DNA of 64,000 nucleotides from Palsa-147 sp036513895 (GCA_036513895.1 DATBYF010000137.1:1-64000), one strand, 5' to 3'. Counted from the stretch's first letter, positions 41,721-49,638 are shown. Made by a program: numbers and translations. The notes: generated from the sequence alone by a model not told the origin.

Positions 41721-42668
41721 TCACTTTTCCATTCCATACATCGCTCTCGGAAATCTCAAATGCACAATTCCCGCAAAAACAATCAAAACCAAAAACGCCA
41801 TCACGCTCCCCTCCGGCCCCGCCGACCCCCCCGTCAACCAATTCGCCCCATGCACCGACGTATTCAGCAGCCGCCCCACTCCCAAAAGCCCGCTGTCGGG
41901 CGTTCCATAAAAAAATGTCTCCGCCCAATCCCAAGCCGCATGAAATCCCACGGCGAACCATAGCGTTCCCGTCCGCCGGATCGTCAGGCAAAAAATCATT
42001 CCGGTAACAAACACCTGCAAAATCCCAAGAAAATTCTCCCCAGGATTCCCCAAATGCGCCACAGCGAAAATCGCCGAGCTCAAAATTGCCGCCCGCCAAA
42101 ATTTCAGCCGCCTCGCAAAAGAAAATAGCAGATACCCGCGAAACGCAAATTCCTCATGGATCGCCACGCAATAAAACACCAGCCCCCACGCCAACGCATA
42201 TCGCCACGCCGCCGCCCCGCGCAGCGCCACTGAATCAATTTGAAAATCTCCCGACGCGCGAATGATCAGCAAAATCGCCGACAGCATCGCGAATCCCCAA
42301 ATCAATCCCTCCCAAAATCGCAACCCAAATGCCCGCCGCAGCGGCATACCGTAATCATCAAGCGGCCGCTTCTCCATCCGCGCCACAATCCAAGTCCCCA
42401 CAAACACACCAAACGCCAGAATCGCCTTAACCGGCAATTCGCTCCGCACACTAAACACAATGTCGCTAGGTTTGCCCTGCAGACGAAACGCAAAAACCAA
42501 AATCCCCGGAAGAATAAATCCAATCCCAAACCAAACAAACAGCCGCTTGCGATCCTCCCTCCCCCAATTCGCAGGCCGCGGCGGCAATCCCGCACCCGTC
42601 ACACCATCGCTGCCAAGCGGCGACCTCTCATCCCGCAAGCTCGGGTCTCTATCCAAAGTCCGATTCAT
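41721..42668 (-). CDS. CPBP-family intramembrane metalloprotease
   Basis: A 315-residue membrane protein with about eight hydrophobic segments and the CPBP (Rce1-like) glutamate motif HEEFAFRGYLLF (EExxxR). The second motif is FAVAHLGNPGEN with its His, and the third is VGFHAAWDWAET with HxxxD. These residues bind the metal and activate water for cleavage within the membrane. Members process prenylated proteins in eukaryotes; in bacteria they are linked to bacteriocin immunity and unknown processing. The ATG at 42668 is preferred over the TTG three codons upstream. It has no functional neighbour; several hairpin repeats lie upstream. Confidence 0.88.
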   Translation of the reverse strand: MNRTLDRDPSLRDERSPLGSDGVTGAGLPPRPANWGREDRKRLFVWFGIGFILPGILVFAFRLQGKPSDIVFSVRSELPVKAILAFGVFVGTWIVARMEKRPLDDYGMPLRRAFGLRFWEGLIWGFAMLSAILLIIRASGDFQIDSVALRGAAAWRYALAWGLVFYCVAIHEEFAFRGYLLFSFARRLKFWRAAILSSAIFAVAHLGNPGENFLGILQVFVTGMIFCLTIRRTGTLWFAVGFHAAWDWAETFFYGTPDSGLLGVGRLLNTSVHGANWLTGGSAGPEGSVMAFLVLIVFAGIVHLRFPRAMYGMEK

Positions 42669-42738
42669 CAGCCACAAACATATCTCCCAGTTAACGAAAT
42701 CCCTGTCCGTCCGTCAGAGATGCAAGGGGTCGGACAGG

Positions 42739-42769
42739 CACTTGTAGCGGCCGGCCTTCAGCCGGGCAT
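42739..42769 (+). repeat. TTGTAGC/TTCA-loop hairpin repeat, copy 4
   Basis: CACTTGTAGC then GGCCGGC-CTTCA-GCCGGGC and ATC. Closest in sequence to copy 2. Confidence 0.75.
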
Positions 42770-42933
42770 CTTCGCATTTAACTACACCCGCCAACAGACC
42801 CGAACGACGCCGCTGCGAGCTTTCCGCGCCACGATCGTGCCCTTCGTAGGGGCGCCGCTTGCTGCGCCCGCCGTTATTTGAGCGACCAATGCCCTCTAAA
42901 CGAACATCGAATTACGGCGCCTATCATCATTAA

Positions 42934-42966
42934 TCTTCAGAGCCCCGAGGCTCCCGCCTCGGGGAA
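42934..42966. repeat. TCTTCAGAG hairpin repeat, copy 2
   Basis: TCTTCAGAG then CCCCGAGGC (42943-42951), loop TCCC, GCCTCGGGG (42956-42964). Compared with copy 1 the fourth stem base is C instead of G and its partner changes from C to G, so the pairing is kept. Confidence 0.75.
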
Positions 42967-43100
42967 CTCAACGCCGGACCACCTCACCTCATCATTACCC
43001 GCCGCCAATCTCCTCTTAGCGCGTCACCGCTCGTCGCGATCCTTCGCGTGTACTCCGATTTTGCCTCTCAGGTGGCAATCCCCACATTCATTTTGGGGGA

Positions 43101-43118
43101 GGAGCGCTTCAGCGCTCC
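43101..43118. repeat. Perfect 7-bp hairpin with TTCA loop
   Basis: GGAGCGC, loop TTCA, GCGCTCC. It has the loop of the TTGTAGC family but lacks the TTGTAGC leader. A weaker CGGC-TTTA-GCCG lies about 25 bases further on. Confidence 0.5.
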
Positions 43119-43255
43119 GAAAATCTCCAGGCACCAATCTTTTCGGCTTTAGCCGCGGATCGGCGCTTTACTCGCGAAGAACACGTCGCAACGCCCTGAC
43201 GTACTTTACATCCCCGCCAATATCAGCTAATACTTCGTCATTCGCGGAGGTGCCC

Positions 43256-43795
43256 ATGTCCATCGGACACACTCAAACCACCGAAACTCCCAATCCCGCC
43301 ATCCCCTGGCTGACAACCTTCGCCTCCCTGGCCGTAGGCGCCGCATTCCTGGCCCTCTGGTTCTGGCTGCTCCCATCCTGGCTAGGCTTCCAAGTTGACA
43401 CATCAGGCTCAGCCCGTTGGCGCTGGGTGGCCGCCATCCCGTCAGTCCTGGGATTCGCCGTAGCTCTCCGTTGCATCTGGGATTTCGGCTGGACCGGCCG
43501 CGGCACTCCCATGCCCCTCGCTCCCCCGCAGCGCCTGGTAGCAGTCGGCTTCTACCGCTACGTCCGCAACCCAATGTACGTAGGCTTCTTCGTAGGCTGG
43601 GCAGGCCTCTGGATAATCTTCGGCCGCGCCAACCTCATCGCCATAGCATCCGCCTGCGCCGCAATCCTGGCCGTAGCCCTCTTCGTGATCCTCTACGAAG
43701 AACCCACCCTCCGCAAAAAATTCGGCCCCGACTACGACCAATACCGCCAAAACGTCCCCCGTTGGCTCCCCCGCCTCCACCCCTGGCACAAATAA
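43256..43795 (+). CDS. Isoprenylcysteine carboxyl methyltransferase-family membrane protein
   Basis: A 179-residue protein with four or five membrane helices (WLTTFASLAVGAAFLALWFW, AIPSVLGFAVALRCIWDF, GFFVGWAGLWIIFGRANLIA, AIASACAAILAVALFVILY). The ICMT/PEMT-like signature is PQRLVAVGFYRYVRNPMYVG, and YEEPTLRKKFGPDYDQYRQNVPRW (read as EEPTLRKKFGPDYDQY) is the conserved C-terminal SAM-binding stretch. Bacterial members methylate small molecules or lipids; the substrate is unknown. The ATG at 43256 has GGAGG 5 bases upstream, which settles the start; the upstream frame is not part of the gene. Similar proteins are encoded at 49724 and 58617. Confidence 0.85.
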   Translation: MSIGHTQTTETPNPAIPWLTTFASLAVGAAFLALWFWLLPSWLGFQVDTSGSARWRWVAAIPSVLGFAVALRCIWDFGWTGRGTPMPLAPPQRLVAVGFYRYVRNPMYVGFFVGWAGLWIIFGRANLIAIASACAAILAVALFVILYEEPTLRKKFGPDYDQYRQNVPRWLPRLHPWHK

Positions 43796-44248
43796 GATGG
43801 CTCTGCGCGGAAGAAATAACGATCACGATTCATTCAGGGAACGATTCGACCACGATCGCGCGAGCAATCTGCATCTTCTGACCGACGTGCCGTGCACGCG
43901 CAGCATCGGGTGCCCCATTCTTGCGAAGCAAGGGTGGGGCTTTTCGTCCCTACGGTTCCTTTGGTAGTCCTGAGTTTCGAGCGAGTCTCTTGAAGGGCAT
44001 GTTGCCCGCGTTCTTCGTACACGTTTTCTTTGATCATCCGGAAGGGCGCTGCTCGCTGCACCGCCGTTGCAGGTCGCGAGATATGCTGCAGTAATTAAAC
44101 AGTATGCTAATCATAAACAACCGGCAATTGGATCGCGCGAATCGACCTGGTCGAGTGATAACCTTTCATTCACGGCGCGCCAAAACCGTCGCGTGACCGA
44201 TTCAAGGCGCTTCTAGGCGACAGTACGGACGTGGAGCATCTAGCTGCG
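43796..44248. other. Intergenic region with a terminator
   Basis: About 450 bases. After the methyltransferase stop there is a strong hairpin with T-run (43912-43944). Open frames on both strands look like chance. GC content falls after about 44090. Confidence 0.5.
43912..43944 (+). terminator. Intrinsic terminator-like hairpin
   Basis: GCCCCATTCTTGC pairs with GCAAGGGTGGGGC (two G-T pairs) around a GAA loop and is followed by TTTT. It lies about 115 bases after the methyltransferase stop. From memory, related CCCCA...TTGCGAAGCAAG...TGGGG sequences are repeated in acidobacterial genomes, so it may also be a dispersed element. Confidence 0.65.
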
Positions 44249-44641
44249 ATGAGCATCTTCTCTGAACTAAGCTTCTCGAATCTGCGAGCCAGAACGTTCA
44301 GATGCCCTCTCTGCAATGCGGAAATACCTTATTTCGATGTAAACATTTCGCTCGGCCGGTACTGGAAACAAGAGACCTTTCAATGCCGGACATGTAAGTA
44401 CATCTTATGTGTGCCAAAGGCCTACGCGTGGGCCGTGACTTGCACCGGAATTATTCTTTCTGTCGTTATTCCTCTATTTCTTAGAATTCGTCCCTGGACT
44501 CTGTTTCTCGCCCTTGTTCTCTTAGGCCAGTTCGTCGCCGGCATGCTCGCCGGTTGGTGCATCAAAGTGTTCTTTCCCCCCAAGATCCTACCGTTCTATG
44601 GGGACGATCTCTCAATACGCGGCCCCCTTCGAGGCCACTGA
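44249..44641 (+). CDS. Small zinc-ribbon membrane protein of unknown function
   Basis: About 130 residues. The N-terminus has two CxxC pairs (CPLCNAEIPYF and CRTCKYILCVP), a likely zinc ribbon on the cytoplasmic side. Two membrane helices follow (WAVTCTGIILSVVIPLFL and LFLALVLLGQFVAGMLAGW), then a short tail. I do not recognise the family. The start could be ATG at 44249 or GTG at 44231; GGAG lies 12 bases before the ATG. The surrounding bases are less GC-rich than elsewhere in the window, which may mean recent acquisition. No neighbour suggests a role. Confidence 0.6.
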   Translation: MSIFSELSFSNLRARTFRCPLCNAEIPYFDVNISLGRYWKQETFQCRTCKYILCVPKAYAWAVTCTGIILSVVIPLFLRIRPWTLFLALVLLGQFVAGMLAGWCIKVFFPPKILPFYGDDLSIRGPLRGH

Positions 44642-44698
44642 CCGCGCTTATCACCCGATCCATCCTCCGCACCTAGAAGCTCTAATGTAGCTCTTTAA

Positions 44699-44725
44699 TG
44701 TAGCTCGGGTCTTCAGACCCGAGGC
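44699..44725 (+). repeat. TTGTAGC/TTCA-loop hairpin repeat, copy 5
   Basis: TGTAG then CTCGGGTC (44704-44711), loop TTCA, GACCCGAG (44716-44723). The stem is perfect but has a different sequence from the other copies, so the fold and loop are kept rather than the stem bases. Confidence 0.7.
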
Positions 44726-44849
44726 TCTTGAATTAACATCCGAGCAGATCGTAGCGGCGCCGCTTTTCTACCCACCTTCGAAAAAACCCTGTGGACGCCG
44801 CAATCCCCTCAATCCACACCGCTTGCGCGACACCCACTCTTACCCAAAT

Positions 44850-44878
44850 TTGAAATCACCCTCGAAATGTGATATAAT
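44850..44878 (+). promoter_or_regulatory. Near-consensus sigma-70 promoter
   Basis: TTGAAA (44850-44855), a 17-base spacer and TATAAT (44873-44878). Transcription should start near 44885, giving a leader of about 570 bases before the TPR gene at 45454, or a separate untranslated RNA. Confidence 0.75.
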
Positions 44879-45013
44879 GTAGTCGAGATGATATGTTTAC
44901 CCATTCAACAACACGGAAGCAAGACTGCGGCCGCAATGTCACAGCCCCGGGGCCACCGCTCGCGGATCTCGCCACTTCTCATTCACTTTTTTCCCATTTC
45001 GGAACTCACCGCA

Positions 45014-45100
45014 TTTCTACTCGATACAACAATTTATTAGAATTCCTCGCAACTCCTAGAAAAGACTCACCGAGGTCAATTCCTACTCGATACAAAACGG
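45014..45100 (+). repeat. 87-bp direct repeat, copy A (TTCTAATCGA family)
   Basis: Contains TTTCTACTCGATACA, then TTATTAGAA (45034-45042), CGCAACTCCTAGAAAAGA and TTCCTACTCGATACAAAA. It aligns without gaps to 45236-45322 at an offset of 222 bases. Confidence 0.7.
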
Positions 45101-45235
45101 CACGGTCCCTCGGGGCGCGGGCCTGCCCTGATCTGCGGAGGGCATCCTGCCCGCGGCCTTACCTTCAACATCCGAGCCAAAAATTCACCGCCGACTTTGA
45201 CATCGGGGACCGAAACGAAACGGCCAAATCACTCA

Positions 45236-45322
45236 TTTCTAATCGAGACTCGAAATTATTAGAAACGCCCGCAACTCCAAGAAAACAATCACCACCACCC
45301 ACTTCTAATCGAGACAAAATTG
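45236..45322 (+). repeat. 87-bp direct repeat, copy B (TTCTAATCGA family)
   Basis: TTTCTAAT (45236-45243) and ATTAGAAA (45258-45265) form an inverted repeat, followed by CGCAACTCCAAGAAAACA and ACTTCTAATCGAGACAAAA. The same TTTCTAAT...ATTAGAAA arms occur at 8614-8643. Confidence 0.7.
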
Positions 45323-45453
45323 AAGGGTCTCAGCATCCCATCCCACCGGCCTGCCCTGAACCCGCGACGGCGGCTGAACGGGTCACTGATCCCCCAACCC
45401 GATTGACCGAATCCTCCCACCCGCATAAACTCGCCTACCGGCGAGGTGCCCCG

Positions 45454-47067
45454 ATGCCAAATCGCGCAACCCTGATTCTCTGTTGTCTTGCACTCCTAAT
45501 CTTTCAACTTTGCCCGTCCCCGCTTTCGGCCCAGGAAACCGAAGAGCACCACCACCACGGCGACAACGAAAAACTCGGCACCGTCATCTTCCCCACTTCG
45601 TGCTCTCCTGACGCCCAGAAATCCTTCGAGCACGCCGTCGCTCTCCTGCACTCCTTCCAATACACCGCCTCCGAAAACGCCTTCAAGGACATCGCCACTT
45701 CCGACAGGAATTGCGCCATGGCCCACTGGGGCGAAGCGATGGCCCTCTATCACCAGCTGTGGGACAAACCGAAAGCAAACATCCTGAAAGAAGGCCACAA
45801 GGATCTCGAGCAGGCGCTGAAAATCAAAGCGCGCACCGAACGCGAAACCGATTTCATCAACGCCGCGCTGCTTTTCTACAACACCAATAAAAAACTCGAC
45901 CACGACACGCGCACCCATCGCTACTCCGACGCGATGGGGAAAATGTACGAGAAATATCCGGATGACACCGAAGTCGCCGCGTTCTACGCGCTCTCGCTGC
46001 TCACCTGGGATCCACCCGACGACAAAAATTACGCCAATCGCCGCAAAGCCATCGCCGTACTGAATAAACTTTATGCCGCGAATCCGGATCATCCCGGCGC
46101 CGCGCATTATTTAATTCATTCAGCCGATCGCCCGGAACTCGCTCCGCTCGCGCTCGACGCCGCCCGCCGCTATGCGGAAATCGCGCCCGGCTCATCTCAC
46201 GCGATTCACATGCCGTCGCACATTTTTTCGCGCCTCGGACTCTGGCAGGAATCTATCACCTCAAATTCGGCCGCTGCCGCCGCCGCCAATCGCGAAATCC
46301 TCGCGCACCAAGCCGAAGCCCACTACGAATTTCATCCCATGGATTATTTGCAGTACGCCTATCTGCAAATCGGACGCGAGAAAGACGCCTGGCAGGTCAC
46401 GGAAAATTTGGACACAGTCCCCGACGCGGACCCTGAAACTCTCGCCGACGTCAAAACCTTCTTCACCGCGCGCTACTACCTCGAACTTCACGATTGGGCG
46501 CACGCCGCTGCTCTTCCCGTTCCTGCAATCCTGAAGCCGCGCGACCGCATTGATACCTACTGGGCGCAAACGATTGGCGCCGCTCGACTCGGTGACGCGG
46601 CAACCGCGAGCAAAGCGTTCGAGAATTACAAATCCGTGGACGATGGCAACGGCGTTTACCGCTCGCCGAAGCCCGGTGAAGTTTCCGTCGAGCGCCAGGA
46701 AGCAACAGCGTGGAACGATTACGCAGCCGGTAAAAAAGATGACGCAGTCCGCGAGATGCGCGCCGCCGCCGATCAGGAAGACGCCGACGCTCCGGAAACC
46801 GCATTGATGCCCGCGCGCGAAATGCTCGCCGACATGCTGCTCGAAATGAATCGCGCCTCGGATGCCCTCATCGAGTACGAGAAAAATCTGAAGGAATCCC
46901 CGAATCGCTTCGACGGCCTTTACGGTGCCGCGCGCGCTGCCGAACTAGCCGGCAAACCGCAGCAAGCCGCCGGCTACTACTCGCAGCTCCTGAAAAATTG
47001 CGATGGCGGCGCGTATTCGAATCGCCCGGAACTCGCGCACGCCAAAACTTTGCTGGCCACAAAATAA
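45454..47067 (+). CDS. Secreted TPR-repeat protein
   Basis: A 537-residue exported protein. The signal peptide is NRATLILCCLALLIFQLCPS with cleavage near LSAQE, followed by a His/Glu patch (ETEEHHHHGDNEK) that could bind metal. The rest is alpha-helical with TPR-like units, e.g. SFEHAVALLHSFQYTASENA, CAMAHWGEAMALYHQLWD, DTEVAAFYALSLLTWDP and AAHYLIHSADRPELAPLALD. The Hx-rich HAIHMPSHIFSRLGLW segment and the C-terminal ASDALIEYEKNLKESPNRFD are typical of the large acidobacterial TPR group. The start is the ATG at 45454 with GAGG 7 bases upstream. Likely periplasmic; role unknown. It may be cotranscribed with the small ORF and the hydrolase that follow. Confidence 0.85.
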   Translation: MPNRATLILCCLALLIFQLCPSPLSAQETEEHHHHGDNEKLGTVIFPTSCSPDAQKSFEHAVALLHSFQYTASENAFKDIATSDRNCAMAHWGEAMALYHQLWDKPKANILKEGHKDLEQALKIKARTERETDFINAALLFYNTNKKLDHDTRTHRYSDAMGKMYEKYPDDTEVAAFYALSLLTWDPPDDKNYANRRKAIAVLNKLYAANPDHPGAAHYLIHSADRPELAPLALDAARRYAEIAPGSSHAIHMPSHIFSRLGLWQESITSNSAAAAAANREILAHQAEAHYEFHPMDYLQYAYLQIGREKDAWQVTENLDTVPDADPETLADVKTFFTARYYLELHDWAHAAALPVPAILKPRDRIDTYWAQTIGAARLGDAATASKAFENYKSVDDGNGVYRSPKPGEVSVERQEATAWNDYAAGKKDDAVREMRAAADQEDADAPETALMPAREMLADMLLEMNRASDALIEYEKNLKESPNRFDGLYGAARAAELAGKPQQAAGYYSQLLKNCDGGAYSNRPELAHAKTLLATK

Positions 47068-47082
47068 CTCGGACTCGAACCA

Positions 47083-47262
47083 GTGAATCCAAACAACAAA
47101 TTTCAAATCATTCGGCTGATTATCATCATCGTTGTCGTTTTGATTTTTCTTTTCTACCGCCTGCGCCCCGCGCTGCGAAAAAGCGAAAGTCCGCCAGATG
47201 AAAATAAACTGCTTTCCGTCCTGTTGATTCAGCTGGATAAATCAGCGGAGAAGAAAATCTAG
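47083..47262 (+). CDS. Small single-pass membrane protein (59 aa), coupled to the hydrolase
   Basis: A short gene not obvious from length alone. GTG start at 47083; the product begins MNPNNKFQIIRL, has one very hydrophobic helix (IIIIVVVLIFLFY, about residues 13-26), then a basic RLRPALRKSE and an acidic/amphipathic tail (PPDENKLLSVLLIQLDKS). Its TAG stop shares bases with the GTG start of the hydrolase (TAGTG), and it begins 15 bases after the TPR stop. The tight packing on both sides supports a real gene. I do not recognise a family; it could anchor or regulate the hydrolase. Confidence 0.6.
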   Translation: MNPNNKFQIIRLIIIIVVVLIFLFYRLRPALRKSESPPDENKLLSVLLIQLDKSAEKKI

Positions 47263-48161
47263 TGCCGCGCGAGGAAGCCGCACGTGCCATCGCGCAGTGG
47301 CGCGACCTGGTATCGCAGCCTTACGAGACAATCCCGCAGGCGCGCGCAAACGTCGAGAAATTTTTCGCGCAATTCCCCGCCCCCGCCGACGTCAGCGTCG
47401 AACACGTAACCATAGGGAAAGCTTCCGCCGACTGGCTCACCACTCCCGGCGCGAACGCCGATCGCGCCGTGCTCTTCCTTCACGGCGGCGCGTATGTGCT
47501 CGGCTCGCCCCAGGCGTATCGCGAAATGACATCGCGCATCGCCCGCGCCGCAGCCGCGCGAACTCTCGTGCTCGACTACCGCCTCGCCCCCGAGAATCCC
47601 TTCCCCGCCGCCGTCGAGGATGCGGTCGCTGCCTACAATTTCATTCTCGCGCAAGGAATCAAGCGTTCGAATATTGCCATCGTTGGTGATTCGGCCGGCG
47701 GCGGCCTCACGCTCGCCACGCTCCTCTCGCTTCGCGATACTGGCGTGCCGCTGCCCGCGTGCGCCGTTTGCATTTCACCGTGGATTGATCTCGAATGCAC
47801 CGGCGGCACGATGGAGACGAAAGCTGCTGTAGATCCGCTGTGCACGCGCGAATCGCTGCTGGCGGAAGCGGCGCTGTACCTTGCAGGAGGACATCCGGGC
47901 AACCCCCTCGCCTCTCCGCTGTTCGCCGACTTGAAGGATCTCCCGCCTCTGCTCATCCAAGTGGGAACGGAAGAGACGCTCCTCGACGACGCTTACAGGC
48001 TCGAGCAGCGCGCGAAAACTGCAGGCGTGGATGTGACGCTCAAAGTTTTCGACGACATGCCGCACGTCTGGCATGTGTTCGCGTCGTACTTGCCGGAAGC
48101 GCAGCAAGCCATCGATCAGATCGGCGAATTTGTCCGCGCGCATACGGAAAAATCTTCATGA
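47262..48161 (+). CDS. Alpha/beta hydrolase, hormone-sensitive-lipase family esterase
   Basis: A 299-residue carboxylesterase-type hydrolase. The oxyanion-hole motif is LFLHGGAYVLGSPQAYR (HGGAY, the HSL-family HGGG variant), the nucleophile elbow is IVGDSAGGGLTLATL (GDSAGG), the acid is in LIQVGTEETLLDDAYR and the catalytic His is in FDDMPHVWHVFASYLP. All three triad positions are present. No signal peptide, so it is cytosolic. The GTG start overlaps the stop of the 59-residue ORF, so translation is coupled. Substrates of the family are short-chain esters and lipids; this one's cannot be told. Confidence 0.9.
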   Translation: MPREEAARAIAQWRDLVSQPYETIPQARANVEKFFAQFPAPADVSVEHVTIGKASADWLTTPGANADRAVLFLHGGAYVLGSPQAYREMTSRIARAAAARTLVLDYRLAPENPFPAAVEDAVAAYNFILAQGIKRSNIAIVGDSAGGGLTLATLLSLRDTGVPLPACAVCISPWIDLECTGGTMETKAAVDPLCTRESLLAEAALYLAGGHPGNPLASPLFADLKDLPPLLIQVGTEETLLDDAYRLEQRAKTAGVDVTLKVFDDMPHVWHVFASYLPEAQQAIDQIGEFVRAHTEKSS

Positions 48162-48287
48162 ATTGCGCGATGGGACTGAAGAAGGCGACGCGAATTTAAA
48201 TAAGGTTGAAAGAGTGAAGCAACGAGACAACTCATCGAGAAATTCCTGCGGCGGACTTGCTATGGATGCGGGTGGCGAAGAATTCGA

Positions 48288-48659
48288 TTAATCGGCGTGC
48301 ACGGGCTGGAGCTTGGATTCAACTTTTGCAGCGTACACGTGCCAAAAATTCCCTGAGGGCTTGAGAAATTCAATTCCGATTTTCGAGCGGCCAGCCTGCT
48401 TCTGCCAGACGTGGACCACGCGGCACTCGCGCTCTTCCTGCGTGAAGCTGTTGACGACGAGAATTCGCTGACCCTTCTCGAGATCGGCCGTCACAGAGAT
48501 GCGCGCGCCATGCGCGTCAACATTCAGAGTAGTAGTGTGGTCGCGGAACGGCTGATCGTCAGGCGTGCGCCCATACACCACAACGGGGATATGGAGGGGG
48601 AATCTTTTGCTGCGGCGAACGTAGCCACGCGCTTTCGCCTTCTTTACGGGAGTCGCCAT
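48288..48659 (-). CDS. PilZ-domain protein (c-di-GMP receptor-like)
   Basis: A 123-residue protein made almost entirely of one PilZ-like domain. YVRRSKRFPLHIPVVVYG contains the RxxxR-type start (RRSKR), then HTTTLNVDAHGARISVTADL has the D/NxSxxG-like second element (here NVDAHGA), then QRILVVNSF, ERECRVVHVWQ and KIGIEFLKPSGNFWHVY. The second motif is imperfect, so c-di-GMP binding is not assured. The same fold type, more degenerate, begins the TonB fusion at 23478. ATG start with GAGG very close. It is convergent with the hydrolase and divergent from the next outer-membrane gene; likely independent. Confidence 0.82.
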   Translation of the reverse strand: MATPVKKAKARGYVRRSKRFPLHIPVVVYGRTPDDQPFRDHTTTLNVDAHGARISVTADLEKGQRILVVNSFTQEERECRVVHVWQKQAGRSKIGIEFLKPSGNFWHVYAAKVESKLQPVHAD

Positions 48660-48987
48660 ACCTCAATCACGATAACGCTGTTGCAAGGGGTCCGCAAGAG
48701 TTGGTATCCGAAAATGCACCCTTCTCCCAAACACCCTGTCAGGGCAGCGATTCGTCGGGGTTTTGGTGCAGATTGGCACATCTCTCTGACACGAAATAAT
48801 CTATGGCGGCGACGTTTCAAGCGGCGCGTCCACGCGCAAGACGCTGATTCTTCAAGTTAATTGGGATGAATTGACACCTTTACGTTATTTCCGGCATCTT
48901 TATTGTTTGGTGGACATTGGAGCCTCAATTCGGTTCAAATAGAGGCGCACTGACCGGCGGCAAATCTTACTTGGGAGGGCGAATCCC
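48660..48987. other. Intergenic region between the PilZ gene and an outer-membrane gene
   Basis: About 330 bases between divergent genes, expected to carry both promoters. I see no gene or repeat. TTGGCAC near 48773 recalls half a sigma-54 site, but the -12 element is missing. Confidence 0.5.
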
Positions 48988-49602
48988 GTGCGACGATTTC
49001 TTTTGATATTGGCGATCAGCATGATCGCATCTGTGGGAGCCAATGCCCAAATTCACCCCGCGACTTCGGCAATCGCGAGCGCATCTCCAAGCCTCGCGCC
49101 ACCGCTGCCAAGCGGCAACGGCGATGGCACAATTACCAGCACCATTTTCGAAGGGCCTACCCGGTTCGAAGCGGGCATCGAATACGCCTGGACTCATGCT
49201 GAAGCAGCGCCGAACCTCAATTATAATTTGAACGGATTTGTGGGATCTCTCACGTGGTTTTTCTGGAGGGACATCGGCCTCGAAGGGCAATTGCTCGGTG
49301 GCTGGGGCGGCGGCAACGCCAACGCGAAACTGGCATTTGCAGGCGGCGGGGCCCACGTGCGCTTTAATACATCGAACAGGCTGCAGCCCTGGATACATGG
49401 ACTGCTCGGCAACACTCATCTGCATCCACAAACGCTTTACGGCGGGCAGCAGTCACTCGGGTGGGAAGCGGGGGGCGGCATTGACTACAGGGTTAGTACG
49501 TGGGTTTCGCTGCGTGTTGGAGCCGACGCGCTCGGATCGAACTTCTTCGAAGTGAGCCAGGTGAGCCCCGTGGTTCATGGCGGCATTGTTTTTAATTTCT
49601 AG
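48988..49602 (+). CDS. Outer-membrane beta-barrel protein
   Basis: A 204-residue exported protein. The signal peptide is RRFLLILAISMIASVGANAQ. The rest alternates polar and hydrophobic residues in strands such as RFEAGIEYAWTHAEA, NLNGFVGSLTWFFWRDIGLE, GAHVRFNTSNRLQPWIHGLL and VSLRVGADALGS, and the C-terminus VVHGGIVFNF ends in Phe, as barrel proteins do. This is the general OmpA-like/OMP_b-brl eight-strand type. GTG start with GGGAGG 9 bases upstream. A good terminator follows at 49639. No specific function can be given. Confidence 0.82.
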   Translation: MRRFLLILAISMIASVGANAQIHPATSAIASASPSLAPPLPSGNGDGTITSTIFEGPTRFEAGIEYAWTHAEAAPNLNYNLNGFVGSLTWFFWRDIGLEGQLLGGWGGGNANAKLAFAGGGAHVRFNTSNRLQPWIHGLLGNTHLHPQTLYGGQQSLGWEAGGGIDYRVSTWVSLRVGADALGSNFFEVSQVSPVVHGGIVFNF

Positions 49603-49638
49603 TTCTAGCTTCTGAAATATGAGGTTCTAAATTTAGAC

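Larger units (their letters stand above)
42669..43255. other. Repeat-rich intergenic region
   Basis: About 590 bases between divergent genes. The plus-strand frame stays open to the methyltransferase gene but shows no protein features. It holds three different hairpin elements (42739-42769, 42934-42966, 43101-43118) and must hold both promoters. I see no small gene. Confidence 0.6.
44885..45453 (+). other. Long repeat-bearing leader or noncoding RNA candidate
   Basis: This is the stretch between the strong promoter and the TPR gene. It holds two imperfect 87-base direct repeats (45014-45100 and 45236-45322), each starting with TTTCTAMTCGA, an ATTAGAA inverted partner, CGCAACTCC and a second TCTAMTCGA copy. 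The frame is open throughout and joins the TPR gene, but the peptide is Arg/Pro/Ser-rich with no recognisable domain, and the TPR protein has its own start with signal peptide. I favour an untranslated leader or small RNA. Confidence 0.5.

Noticed and set aside
41551..42099. A 182-codon Gly/Phe-rich minus-strand frame overlapping the CPBP gene in another frame
   Set aside because: Composition is typical of a frame-shifted shadow and the CPBP motifs are in the other frame.
42878..43255. N-terminal extension of the membrane methyltransferase gene
   Set aside because: The stretch covers hairpin repeats and a strong Shine-Dalgarno site lies 5 bases before the ATG at 43256; the extension does not look like protein.
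43834..44061. A 75-codon minus-strand frame between the methyltransferase and zinc-ribbon genes
   Set aside because: No Shine-Dalgarno site, no domain, and it overlaps the terminator-like hairpin.
45014..45322. CRISPR-like array from the repeated TTCTAATCGA units
   Set aside because: Only two long and a few partial copies, imperfect, with unequal spacing and no cas genes.
44893..45453. N-terminal extension of the TPR protein
   Set aside because: The TPR protein has its own ATG with GAGG and a signal peptide at 45454; the upstream frame covers nucleotide repeats.
48765..48795. Possible sigma-54 promoter (TTGGCAC)
   Set aside because: The -12 half (TTGC at the right spacing) is absent.
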